From the NCBI GenBank assembly GCA_020080175.1, contig JAGHQL010000014.1, forward strand, positions 62,001-126,000: 64,000 bases of DNA, given 5' to 3'. The stretch's first letter is position 1, and each line of letters starts with the position of its first letter. This document shows positions 30,873 through 42,940 of this stretch, piece by piece. Both the position numbers and the translations under genes were made by a program. Below the pieces are notes generated by a model that was not told the origin of the DNA, searched no databases, and saw nothing but the letters and a program-made list of their open reading frames with translations. This DNA is from Glutinoglossum americanum. Taxonomy: Eukaryota > Ascomycota > Geoglossomycetes > Geoglossales > Geoglossaceae.

Positions 30873-33496
30873 TCACACCCGACCCCACCTCTTCTCCCCC
30901 GGCCCCCCCCTCGGCGACCAAAACAACCTACTCCCCCTCCCAACACCCACCCTCCACTCCTCCTCTCCAACCCCCACGACCTCCATCCTACCCCCGGGCC
31001 CCTCCCTGACCACCCACCTCACCTTCAACTCGTTCTTCCCAACCCCGCCCCCCTCCACCAGCATGCTCTTCTCCGACCCAGCCGCCAGCGAGAAGAGCTT
31101 CACGGGCTCCGTGAAATCCGTCAGGTGGGCGCGGCGGTGGGTCACCGTGTAGACGAGTATGAAGACGTTCGCGAGGAAGACGCCCACGAGCACGGGGTAG
31201 AACAGCTTCTGCCACTCCTGGTTCCCGCCGGAGGCGTAGAGGTTCCGCGTTATCGCGGCGGTGAAGGGCTCGTATACCCCCGGGGTCGGCGTGGAGTAGG
31301 TCCAGGTCGGCCGGAAGGTGGTGTCGAGGGTTACGTCGATGAGGGTGCAGCCTGCGAGGACGGCGAGGGTTTCCGCCATCGAGGGGAGGTGCGGGGAGAG
31401 GGAGGGGGAGGTGAGGGTTAGTTCCGCGAGGGAGCGGGCGTTGCTCGAGGTGCTGTTCAGGAGGCCTTCGTTCAGGCCGAGGGAGTAGCCCCATTTGTGC
31501 CCTATGTCTACCCATCCCGGTTCAGGTTTCCATGGGGCGTCCGCGGAGGAGAGCCCGGATTTCTTGTTGCCGCTACCACCGCAATTGGCAGACAAAATGC
31601 CCCCGCTTCCCGCAGCGCGATATATCGTCTCACATTTCGACGTCTGGGACACCCGGAGCGAGCAGAGCGTATAATTATCGCCTACTGCCACAGGGGCTTG
31701 TGGTCCTTTTGCGAGGAAATAGAGCGAGTCCGAGGGGAATGCCGGATCGTTGAGGAGAGTGGTCAAGGGGAGAGGGTACTGATATAGGATTGGTGGGTGG
31801 CGATTATAGCGTTCGCCCCACTCAAACAGATCATCAACAGCCGTACCGTTCATCCAGAGCTCTAGTTCCTCTTTTGGAACCAAAGCTGGCCAAGCCGTAG
31901 CGTTGGGTACTACTCCACCAGCTCTGTTCGCCGCAGGAAATGTAGTGAATATTAGGGGAGCGAGTTCCTCTCTAGACATTTCAACACAGAGAACGTTTAC
32001 AGCAGCGGTCATGACTGGTGTGGTGATGGAATAATCCCCGAATCCGTTGAGGCTGGGCTGCAGGATGTTGTTTTTTTGGTCACGCGCTACGGATACGACG
32101 CCGGCGTGTGGCATGGCCATCGTGACGTTATTAATTATCCGACCACCGGATCCAGATCTCACCGGCACTGCACTTTCCGTATCAAGCCAGCTGGCTAGCA
32201 CGTATGTATCGTTCGTCGTCAACCCCACGCCCGTGGGTCTTTCCGATAGCTCAGTGGGGACCCCAGAGCCCGCACGCAGATGCCACTCGGATAGGAACAC
32301 AGAGTATGCATGATTCGCCTGCCCGGCGTGCCATATTTGAAGGCAGGTGGTGCCGTCGTTGACTGGGTCGGATTTCATGGGGGTGAGACATTGGGATTCG
32401 ATGAAGGGGGAGTTTGCGAATTGGGTTTTTACAAGGCCGTAGAGTTGGTAGGAGGGCATCGTAATGGCCCTCAGCTTTGGGGAGACTGGTGGGAGAGGGG
32501 TTAGTATGGACTGCCTTCGGGTCGGAAGGGTGCATGCCAGCCTTACCTAGGGCGTTAGCAGCCGATGTGTATAACATTGCTATGACCGTCGCCACCAGAC
32601 ACAGCATCCCAAGCACGCTCAACCCCGCAGTCCTAACCCGATTCCATTCCGACAATATAGTTCCTGGCTCACTTATCCAAGACCTCATAGCCATCTCTGC
32701 CATCGTAATCCCTCGTTTCTCTCCTTTCGTATCCTTGCCCTCCTCAACGTAGGCCTCCGAGACGAGCACCTGTCCCAAAAACGCGACGAAGACGGTGACG
32801 AAGGATAATTCGATTGTTCGTGCAACGGCAGTGCTGAGGATTTGTACGGACGCTGGGGTGAGTAGGCCGTTGGTGCTGAGGGAGTGGGAGTAGGTGGGGC
32901 GCCGGAGCGCGATTAGGAGGTAGAGGCCGGAGAAGATGGTAGAATAGATTGAGAGAACTAGGGTAAAGACTCGAGCGAAGCGACCACGAATTCGGACGCG
33001 AGTCCTTGGTTTGCGGCCGGTGAGCGCGGCGCCTAGATACGGCGAGGTTAGAGGCCGTCATCAGGGAATGGACGTTAAACATGTTAATTGGGCTACCTTC
33101 ACCAGACGCCGAAGTCATCCCGCTCGTCAAACGGTCAGTCTCGGAAGGGGTCGCAAAGTTCCGACCATCCGGCGAAGGCGTGTATGGCGAAAGATGCTCA
33201 CTCGGCGCCGGTGAGCTCCCTCGCGAAGAGACTACGGACGCTCGCCCAGGCATCTGGCTCCCGGACGCGATGCGCAACCCCTGATGGTTCCTAGAGGGTC
33301 GCCTCTGGCTGTCTAAGGTGTTGTCCGCAACACCCCCGCCAACGGGGGATGAAGTTCCGGGCGGAAAGTCGGTCGCGATGAAGGATTCATCGCTTTCGAA
33401 TCGAGGACGCTCAACTGGCGTTGGAGGCGACCGGATGACGGCGGGACCCGGTGGGTAGGTTCGGGCGTTGACGTCGTGAGGTGCTGATGATGCCAT
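30873..33496 (-). CDS. Large multi-pass membrane protein of fungal type, unknown function
   Basis: Exons (minus strand): 33496-33097, 33032-32547, 32485-30873, giving 832 residues. Residues 1-140 are Ser/Pro-rich and probably cytosolic. Three hydrophobic segments follow in exon 2: FTLVLSIYSTIFSGLYLLIA, an ELSFVTVFVAFLGQVLV stretch, and GLSVLGMLCLVATVIAMLY. A long region with several N-glycosylation sequons (NDT, NVT, NAT, NGT, NYT, NST) and scattered Cys must lie outside or in the lumen. A last helix (LVGVFLANVFILVYTV) and a cytosolic tail close it. The first splice (33096-33033) uses the TCTAAC branch and TATCTAG acceptor. Reading straight through instead loses the first helix. This topology is common in uncharacterised fungal plasma-membrane proteins. 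No transporter or receptor motif is visible. Confidence 0.82.
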
Positions 33497-35171
33497 GTCG
33501 GCAGAAGACTCTGTCAGAGAGTGATACTCTTGCTCGCCCGGTAGGACGCCGGCACTCCAGCCGGCTATGAAGTATAAGTTATAGATATACTAGACATACC
33601 CTGTGAGCCTCGAGAGAGGGGGGTGGAGACACCGGCTGCTGGCTGCCACTACACCTGCACCCACTCTAAAACCTACATATCCTGCATGCACAGCTAATAT
33701 TCCACGCAGGCTAGTGACTCAGTATTCCAGCACAAACTCAGGCCATCACAGGGTCGAAACCCCTCCATCTCGAAATATCAGCGAATCGGGCACCACTGTG
33801 TGTGAAATGCAGTGGCGTGAACAGGGGGCGACAGGAAACATGAGTGGGGGCCGTTGCGGGATTTCCCGTGACGAATTCTTCTCTGTCCTGTTCCCTGCCA
33901 GCGAGGCAGCCACAACTCGGCCGTAATAGGCAGGTGGTCGAACATTCAGGCTGATTACCTGCTAACGCGACCAGGCTGGACGATCCTCTCCAGCCCCCAC
34001 CCCGAGATGCAAGGCAGATCGATCGATCGGTAGCAGGAACCGGCACTCGAAGCTGACCATTTTAAAAAAACAAATCGCTTGGGCCACCAGTTTGAGACCT
34101 CTTGAGACCTAGTCCCAGCAGTGATGGTCTATCGCAATGGCCAGGTCACGGCCACACGGCCCCATAATATCATAGCCACCGCTTCTCATTTACCTATGTT
34201 CCCTTCACAGAGTCCGAGATGGCGAAAAGCATGGGACAGCGAAAAACCCTAGTTTATCGAGAAGTACCTCGCCTGCAATTTTGGGTAGCAAGGTACTTGT
34301 TTACCCTGAAACCGTCTTCTCGAACCTCGCATCCCCGACACGTTTATGCGGTCCATTTTAATTTTTAATTTTCAAATTCAATAGATATGCGTGGGCCTTG
34401 TATCCATTTGAACCAGATAACTAATATTCTCGATGGAACCTTGAATACAATTTCTGACTATAAACGTGAATTGCTTGTAAATCGCCAGCCAATAAATAAT
34501 TAAAACAATATTTTATTACTTTGGCAGAAGCTCAGCAAGAACATTTAGAAATTTAACGTTTAGTAATCGCGTTCAAGACAGTAAAGGATATACTATGTCA
34601 AATTTGTGGGCATCTTTGAATTGAGTTGCGTGGCGCGTCCACAAGTAAAAGAGTCGTCATCTCAAACCCTAGCCTAGAATAGCCCTATCACCTTTTCATA
34701 TCTGCCTTGTATAAATGGTGGTTCTTCCCCATTTCCTATAGGTTTAAGGAGATCTTGGATTAAATACTATCCTATTGTCTACGCTATATACGTGTTACCT
34801 AACATTCAATCCGAATCAATAAGCACCTTTTCTATCCGACGATGGAAGCCGAATGCTTCTTAGACGAAAGGTTCAATTTCGAAAATAGCGTCTCTAGCAT
34901 CGTGACTAAGGCTCCGGCTACCGCATAGTTCGAGTTCCGGTTTTCGAGACACCTCACCCGAGAAGCGAACCCGACATGAAGCTAGTATCCCAGCCTAGGA
35001 GGTGAGTCCGTTCGGGCGCAGACAGGGACGGTGTATTAAAAGCCACAGCGTGCGCAAGTGGCATGCGATACGGGAGTGTGGATGGGGGGAGGAAATAGCA
35101 ACTGTGGGTATCGGAACCGTATGTAGACTGCCCAAGTCTTATTCCACGCTTTGCAAACCGCCCATAACAAC
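33497..35171. other. Gene-free, partly AT-rich stretch
   Basis: Promoter side of the membrane-protein gene, then AT-rich sequence (about 34340-34560). At 34208-34222 AGAGTCCGAGATGGC matches the terminal repeat of the elements at 1825 and 7236. I could not find the opposite end, so at most this is a broken copy. Confidence 0.4.
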
Positions 35172-35460
35172 ACATCCCTTGCTCTGTTTCGCCCTTACTA
35201 AGAGGCTTACCAGTTTGATGAGAGAGACACCATACTTCGGTGTTCTATGGAATAGTGCCCGAGAAGCCTCTTGCCATGTTTTCGGCATCCAGAGCATGTG
35301 GCGGCCTTCTGCTGCCGATACTTCGGCCGCCGTGGTCAACTTCGAAGCATATAAGCTTCTTGATATCCTCTCATTAATGTAGCTAGTCTAAGCAATTCAA
35401 TACACTTAATTTTAACCATTCTACATGCCCCCTTCGTGTCCCGTAGCCTGTTTACAATAT
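35172..35460. repeat. Dispersed repeat, copy B
   Basis: Same-orientation partner of 26908-27192, with about nine in ten bases identical over some 285 bases. The core frames are open in both copies: minus strand AAEVSAAEGRHMLWMPKTWQ here, and a near match in the other. Differences are mostly single-base, which suggests fairly recent spread. Family unknown. Confidence 0.7.
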
Positions 35461-37216
35461 ACCTTGCCCATCTTTTGAAAAAACACACGCCTATTTTCTT
35501 AGCAGCAGATAAGATAACGATTTGAGCCCATGGCTCCCAAACAGCCTCCCCAGCCAGCCACTCCGCCGCCTTCCCAAAATACCCCTCCACGTTCCCCACT
35601 CACCTAATTCCCGCTACTCCTTTAAGATCCTAGCGCTGAAGCATAGGCGGCGTTCCGGTCCCTGCATACCTGATCGCGACGGATGCTCGTAGAGGGTTGG
35701 GGAGGTAGCGAGGCTGGGGGGACATGTGTGGTTACGGCTGTATAGATTGAGGTGGGTGTTGCCGAAGGGGTAAGGTCCATAGTCTAGCTAGTGGTATCTA
35801 GATATTCCTGACAGGAGGGTTTCAGTGTTTTTAATTAGGTGTCGTGGGCAGGAGGATTTCTTTTTGTCGGGTTTGGGTGGGTAGTCCTACTCCTATCCGA
35901 GGGGTTTTACGTCGTCAATGTTGACATTTCTGGGAACTCTGCATTCAGGACCAAGCGGAACCTTGGATCACGGTGTATGGGCAGTGCCTATTAGCTGTTT
36001 TCGGAGCAGCAAGTAGAGAGAGGGATGGCTGTTGGATGGGTACCATTAATGCCCACGAGTGGGAGAACTGGGCGCTATGATCACGTGGTTTCACCGCTCT
36101 CCTGCCTTCCTTGCTCTGCATACAATAATTTACAAAATGAGGTCTCAGTATAGGCGCCGCCTTGAGTGCCTGTACTATGCGCTACCTCGATCATTAATAA
36201 GCCTTCTGGTTGCGAATGTTTGGTCAGACAATAGGCATACACGTGACTTTAGGCCAATGCAAGTCTACAGGAATTCCTATTTCTGATGATGGATCAAGTC
36301 ATGGGGTACCGCCTATGAGAACTGCTGAAGAGGTGCCACTCCATAGTTTAGATTCTACTGTCGCCATGAACATGTTGTCGCTGGATGATTGCTGGGCCCA
36401 GCATATCGCGAGTTACGCCAACGACCGAAGCCCGTTTCCCAGCCTGGGCCCTGGGACCGCCCCAATTTTTTGGGCCATACCAGGGCGCGCGTCAGTTATC
36501 CCATTGATTGGCTATGAATTTAGGCTGCGGCAGCGCAGGCGTCCCAGTTCAGGGAACAGTGTTGCAGCCCGGGAACTAGGCGAATCAGAAAGTCCGATCG
36601 CCAGACTTGAAGTGCTTGACTATGTGGCGGGCAATGGCTATAAAGCGGGGTGAGGGGCCCCCATTGAGTTTGGGGTGATCTAGTTTTCCAAATCTCACCT
36701 CACTTGCTTGCGTTCTGGGGCGTTAGGTATGAGGCTGTATGCTTCGGCTCTCTCGCAGCACCTTAAAACTAAGCACGTCAGCATCCTTATCTCTTGGCTG
36801 AAGGGGGAGGTACTTAAACTCCAGGCCGTAAGTTACCGGGTGCTGCTCAGGCTCGTCTTTACACTCTCTCGCCTCTCGCTACTATACCTTTTGTTTTCTT
36901 TTTCCAAGTTCACCGCATCCTGGTCTTTCGAATGGCCCAATCGGCGGGGCCGCTTCAGCACGACAATGCCGTGGAATATGAAGACACCGCTCTTGGTGTT
37001 GTGGGGTGTATGTTGGATGTTCTTTGGCGCCACGCCACCGTTGAGCGACTCCTCCCTCAGCGGCTTGACTGATGTCGGATATGACCCCGTCATGCAATAC
37101 GGTATTTCTACAATTCACCCGTTCCTGTGTCGTTCAGTCGCTCATCTTGATTGCAGACTTTGGACCCCTTGATGAAATTTTAGCGCACACCTACCCAGAT
37201 TACAGCTCGCCTCCTG
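35461..37216. other. Intergenic, no supported gene
   Basis: Open frames of up to about 150 codons occur at 36210-36653 and 36708-37172. They lack domains, splice logic and codon regularity. I see no repeat pair. Confidence 0.35.
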
Positions 37217-38289
37217 ATGTCGACCAAAACCCGATTCTTCCCCGCCAGCGCCATGACTCAAGTGAGACTCCTCCTAGCTAATCCTGACACAGCACCCCGC
37301 GACTGAAACGAGCGTGCAGGTGGCCATAGTGATTCGCCATCGTCGATTTACCCCGGCCCCGAACAACCTATCTCTCAGCCAACATATTCTCCTCTCCAGA
37401 CAGCGGGGGCGCTAGCTGCAAGCGATGCTGGATCGAGCGGTATTATGGCCGGGATTGCCCCCCTGTTCTTCCCCCCCGACCATTGGCCCAATCTGGTGCA
37501 TCAGAGCTTCATGTCGTTTATGTCACCGCTCAGCCAACAGGTCGTCGCTGGCGGTTTTTCTGAACCGATACAAGACCCCGCTCAGGATATGTCAACCGGA
37601 GAGCCGAGAGGTACGAGCGATGCAGCAGCCGAAAGCTCAGCCCCAAGTAACTCGCCACTAGTAGCTACTCATCCTAGCACTGTAGCCCTTCCACGGCCAC
37701 TACCCAATCGAAGCTCACAGGGCCTCTACGGGTGTGAGGTCCAAGATTGCATCTACGAGACGCATCTGCTAAGCAGCTGGCAGTAAGTGGTGTACCCCTC
37801 AAGCCCCTCCATCACGAAAAATTAGTAATCACGTCTAACACGCCGGTTATCCTCTTATCCTCCGACAGGAGACACATGGACAAGCATGACCGACCATACA
37901 AATGCACACACCCAGTGTGCTCGAGGATTTTAGGCTTCACTTACCAATACGGTCTCAAGAGGCACGAGCGGCAAGTTCACAAGCTGCATCAACGCCCAGG
38001 AGACCAGCAGTACTGTCCGCATCTTGACTGTAGGCGTAGCGAGGGCGGAAAAAGACCGTTTGGGAGGAAAGAAAACCTTGAAGACCACATTAGGAGAATC
38101 CACAAGACCGCACAAAAACTAGCGATCGTGAACCGCCCAATAGCTCCTAACCCCGCAGGCCGGAAGAGGTTAAGAACCGAGAGCCTACAGGGACGCCAAG
38201 AACAAAAGGAGGAGCTGCGGAGGGAAATGAAGAGATTGAAAGAAAATATCGAGATGCTGCAGAAGAAGCTGGATGCGGACTGCGGGTAG
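37217..38289 (+). CDS. C2H2 zinc-finger protein with a C-terminal coiled coil
   Basis: The best-supported exons are 37400-37782 and 37869-38289. A first exon 37217-37261 (MSTKTRFFPASAMTQ) joins in phase 0 through an intron with a strong pyrimidine tract ahead of the acceptor at 37399. If that exon is wrong, the ATG at 37445 is the likely start. Three fingers are seen. The first is split by the intron: YGCEVQDC with its His pair just after, RHMDKH. Then come YKCTHPVC...LKRHERQVH and YCPHLDC...LEDHIRRIH. A basic stretch and a heptad-like coiled coil (EQKEELRREMKRLKENIEML) end the protein, suggesting dimerisation. It is probably a nuclear DNA-binding protein of unknown target. The region ahead of the fingers is Ser/Pro-rich. 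Confidence 0.75.
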
Positions 38290-38805
38290 ACAGGGCTTAA
38301 TTAGGGCCATGTGGGCTTTAGGGATGAAGCATATCTCTAACGCTGACCTGGAGGCGGGAGGGAACCGCAGTTGGATTTCATGAGTAATGTGAAATGACAG
38401 TACGCACAGTTACCGCTACACGCGGATCTCACGACGGGGTTTTTATATGTTTAGCTTCTAGATATGCAAGGTGCCTATCTATATCTCCGGGTTAGCTCTT
38501 TCATTTCTGGGGCGTTTCTTTTGATCGAACAGGGAGGCTGGGTCTTTAGTTGACTCTCATTTTCGCTGCGCTTTGCGCCATGCTCTTGTAGCTATACTAT
38601 ACAGATATATTCTTGCCTGAAGACCTTTCTCGGTATTTACTTCCTCTTCGGTATTCCGCGATCGCTTTCTTTTCGGCACCCCGTGCCGACTCATCCGATT
38701 TATTACATGTCCCTGACGCTACACATCCTTCACGAGTTACCTCCTTATGATTCAGGAGATACCACTTCGGTTACAGTTACGGATGTGGTTTCAATAAACC
38801 CCTAC
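38290..38805. other. Convergent intergenic region
   Basis: 3' flanks of the zinc-finger gene and of the FSVGDF protein gene. T-rich, no coding signal. Confidence 0.4.
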
Positions 38806-40004
38806 TTAGAGCGTTCGCTTCCTCTTGCGAATCATTTTTTCCTGTAGGGGCTGCAAATACTCAACTTCATCCTTCAGCGTCCAACCGTGACCCCTCCTCT
38901 TAATCTCCAACATACACACCCTATCATTTTCAATCGCACTTCGGATCTCGTCAGCCTGACGGACCCATTGCCAACCCTTTATCTGATTGAGTATCACCCT
39001 AGCGCAATCGACATATTCCAGCGCCTCAGACTTATCAAAGTCGATTCGCTTCTCTGCTGCCTTAGCTATCTTTTCTCCGCAGTTTCTTAGGTCTGAATGA
39101 AAAGTTGTGGCGTCCTCAACAAACTGTTCGCGCGCGCTCTCGCGGTTGAGTTTTCGAATCCAATGAAGGAATGATATATCCGTGGGGCCGGTAATGTTAT
39201 CGAAGCAGTGATACTTACTGCCAATAATGTCTTGCTCATCGCAGAATCTGTAAAAAGCTGCTTGGCAATTCCTCATGAGCACCTCCAGAACTGCGGTTCG
39301 ATCATCTGGCCGAAGCTCCGCCCATGGCAGCTCCCTTGTTTGAGAAGCCTTCACTGTGTGTTCGTCTGCTGAACTAGAAGTCGAGTCACTGTCATTTCCG
39401 CTAATATCTGGGTCGGGTGTTGGAGTGTTGTCGGTTTGCTCTGGGTGAGATGCCAAGGATGTAACCGAGACATGCAACCGCTGCAATGAGTCTTCGAGGC
39501 GACGCAAACTCGAGCTGGTGGGTTGGGCGTCCTGTCAGCTCCCGCAAGTCCACCAACTAGGCCCAGGAGCTCAGTCTCTTACTCTCCAATAGAGGCCATC
39601 ACTAACTGCAAAGAAGCGATACTAAAGCCCAAGTCCACCCTTATCTTCTTAATTTGTGCCTGTTCAGCCATCCACTGCACTCTGCTCCAAAGCCCTCTTA
39701 CCCCATTGCCCGACACGAGATGTTTATACCGATCAACAACCCGCTTGAATTTCTTGAGGGTGTGTTCTAGCGTTTTCGAGACCGTTCCTAGCAGTAGTAG
39801 TCGTTGCTCGCCCTGCTTGGCTAGTGTCGAGCCAGGGCGCTGGAGATCATCCTTAATCCTCGTCATCACGCCCACGAGAGTACTCAAATCGCCGACCAGC
39901 GTTTGGAAGTCGCCAGGTGCGTCCCTAGTAACAAGTTCGCAGGTTTGCTGAAGATCCGTGACAACCTTCACCAAGACTAAGAAGTCGCCTACAGAAAAGG
40001 CCAT
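38806..40004 (-). CDS. Stand-alone fungal N-terminal signalling domain protein (FSVGDF type)
   Basis: Exons 40004-39583 and 39514-38806 (minus strand), giving 376 residues. The start is the ATG at 40004. The frame is open upstream but only with TTG. The protein opens MAFSVGDFLVLVKVVTDLQQ and has a helical bundle with APGDFQTLVGDLSTL, LKKFKRVVDRYKHL and LWSRVQWMAEQAQIKKIRVDL. I recall this layout at the N-terminus of many fungal proteins, some with ankyrin repeats or other C-terminal domains, where it may act as an adaptor or signalling module. Here it is followed only by an acidic linker and a helical C-terminal half without a named domain. It lies about 3 kb from a kinase and 6 kb from a NACHT gene. 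Cytosolic by sequence. No break is seen. Confidence 0.8.
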
Positions 40005-42940
40005 GTCGGTTAGAATAAGGCGACTCGGCAGCAAGGCACAAGCGGGTAATCAGCGAGGGCTGGGCTGAGCTTCCACTTTATTAATTTCAGCAAAGTCGCA
40101 AGCAAGCGGCCATCAGGTTGGAAAGTGCTTATATCGGGGTTTCCGAAGATGAGGCTGTGCGTCCTGAGGGGTCTTGGCGGGGAAAGTTAAAAGGCATAAC
40201 GACGGCTGAGCTGGCGAACGATTCGCTTACCTAATCCCTCGTCCTGGAGGCCCCCAGCCATCTTAGCTAAAATATAGTCCCTCTGTCGGGATGGCCTTGC
40301 TCTCCCAAATACCGATAATATGCTCCGCATCTACCGCTTTTTGCTGCTAGGTCCAACCAGTAGATACTCTTTTGGGCAAAGAGCGACTCAACTAGCAGTA
40401 AGTCGCTTGGTTTGGGAACTCAACTCGGTTTCGACTGTGAACACTTCATTTAGATATACTACTATGTAGAATAGATAAGACCTCATCACAGCGGGAGCCC
40501 TGACCCCTTATCAAGCTGCAAGTCATATCCAAAATATATAGACATTTCAGCCCACCCACCCCTTTTCTACCCCCACCTCAATATCCATCTCGAGCGGAGG
40601 TTGAAACGGGATCGAGGATCAGAGTGGTTAGGTGTTCGCCTGCCTAGTCCCGATACAAGGGTCCTATGTAGTTTTTATGCTCTTTCTACCTTCCTTCTCG
40701 GGGGTCTTGGATGGGTTGAGCCGCATTTGTTGCTGCTGACGAGTGATGTCTTGGCTTACGTGTGGGGTTTCATGTCAGCATGGGGGCGGGGTTGGCGCCG
40801 GTTTGTCAGGGGTTTAATCTTGACTATAGGCACGGCGACCTCGTCTCCGAGTTTTTGGAAGCGGCAACGAGATGTTGGTCCTAACCAGTGGGATCGAGAT
40901 TCCGATTATCCAAGTAGAACCCGCGCATGGGTCGTTAGCTTAATAAGGGGAGGGTCGCGAATAGCTCTTTAGTATCGTAGGTTAACTAAGCGAGTTCTCC
41001 CGCATTGAAAGCTTGTTGTCAGTAACCGGTGGCCTGAGTCGAGGCCCTTTAGGCAGAAGCCATATTCAGACTTGTAAAATAGAAGTTCTTACAAAGGTGC
41101 CATCAGAGTCTCTTCCAGTTTTCAAAAGGTTATTTTGCTTTTCCCTCGCCCTTAGCTTCGTTGAGGCAAGGGATCACGGCATTCTTTGCAGAATCAACAC
41201 TATTTCAAAGTAACCACCTCTTTCCGATCGAACACCGACGCCTCTAGCCACCTAAATGACCTACTTTTATTTCCGTTTTCCCGTTATCTCCCCTTCTCGC
41301 ACTAAGTGACACCAAATCGCAAATCCCATGTTTAGCCACTTGACTGATCGTTAGAATGCTTTGACTGTCTTCAAGTTTGGCAAACAACTTTCGCCACCTG
41401 AAACCCCCGAAAATACCTCCTCGAACAAGCTTTATTAGAGCCTCGTGGATATCTATACCAAAAGCTTTCTTTTTCTCCTTGCTTTAGCCCGCTCCATCGT
41501 CTTATAGGAAATAACTAGATCCCGACGCAAGCCTCCGACTACTTCAAATGTAGGTTTTCCCTTAACTTGTAGAATAATGGGCTTCTTAGGATAGTGTAAG
41601 TATATACGACATTCATTGTGGTAAGCACACCTAAGACAGCCCAATCAATCAATCACCCAACTTAGTTGCTAGGGAGAGCTAGGTCTATTCAGCAAATGAA
41701 CATTTTGCAAACCCTAAAAGCTATCAACAAGTAAGCTTGCTCTAGTAACAGTTCGTTCCTATGTGGGGATGCTCCGCCGTCGGCTTCTTCGCGCTTTGCT
41801 TTTTTTGGATGTTGGTGACAGTGGGGTGACTAAACCATCTCTCCTCACTTCGAGTAAGCGATTGTGATGACAGTGGTTGACGTAGGAACACCACCGCCGA
41901 GCAACGGTCTGTAACTTATTTATCTCCTTGAGGACCGCCAAGAAGTCGCACTGGGCGCCGAGGATCAGAGATGTATTGTAGTATGCTACAAACCGTATTT
42001 ATATATGCCCTTAAGACCATTCGTTTACAAGTATTTCAAATTAGTTTCTCATACGATTTAGAACACACTAGTCTTAGGTCCTATGGCCGTCATAGGTTCC
42101 CCCAAACTAACACACACTAGTCAGGCTTGTTGTTCTGAGTTGGACGCGGGCATGCGGGATTGACTTACAGACTTGAGGTTTCCAATAGAGGGTGCCCTAT
42201 TTAGGTATGCATGTTACTCCTTGAGAGCCCCATTTTCGTGAAATATCTACCCGTTGCACCATGGCCAATTAGCATGTCGCGGGAAATGCCACCTTGATGC
42301 TATCTACCAACATACCCGTTTGATTTGCCGCCGCTTTTGGGTCGGAAGGTTTGGCTAGGGCGGCATCTACCGAGTTGGTTGGAGGTGGAGACATGCCAAA
42401 AATCCACACCACTAGCACCGCGCTCGACACAAATAAATACCAGGACACGTGGTAGGATTGCTAAGGCTACCGACCGTTGCAGCAAAGACAGAACTACACA
42501 CCTATACTACATACTTATACGCGAACTAGCTGTAGCTGTAAACCGACGCTTGATTGAAGTGCTACTAGAGATAACACCCAACACCGTGCCCACCCAACCC
42601 AGCCAATTACAAGATATAGGATTTAGCTAAGCAAACTACAAAAATCCATATGACCTCACCGTATATCCCAATTGCAAGCCGGAATTAACCCAAACCCCAG
42701 GCACCAGTCCTACTGAAGCGAATAAACAAGGATAAACTGCCGCTGGATCTGAGAGTACCAAACTCCAACAAAAGCCCACAGTTAATTAAAGTAAATCAAA
42801 AGCGTAGAGAATACAAAGCGAGCGGACCTCTCCCTATAGTAATAATAGAGAAATACAAAGATGCCGTGAGTCTGCCTGAGAACGCAATTGAACTATCGAT
42901 TGCTGATAATGTGACTCCTATTCTCGGTCAGGCAGCACAC
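40005..42940. other. Gene-free stretch
   Basis: No supported gene on either strand. Around 40600-40680 a stretch has a faint tRNA D-arm look (AGAGTGGTTAGG) but no matching T arm. The region 42640-42900 is A-rich. Confidence 0.4.

Noticed and set aside
36210-37172. Two plus-strand open frames of about 150 codons
   Set aside because: No domain, no shared splice logic, and composition like the surrounding intergenic sequence.
40611-40680. tRNA-like D-arm sequence
   Set aside because: No T arm, anticodon stem or acceptor pairing could be found.
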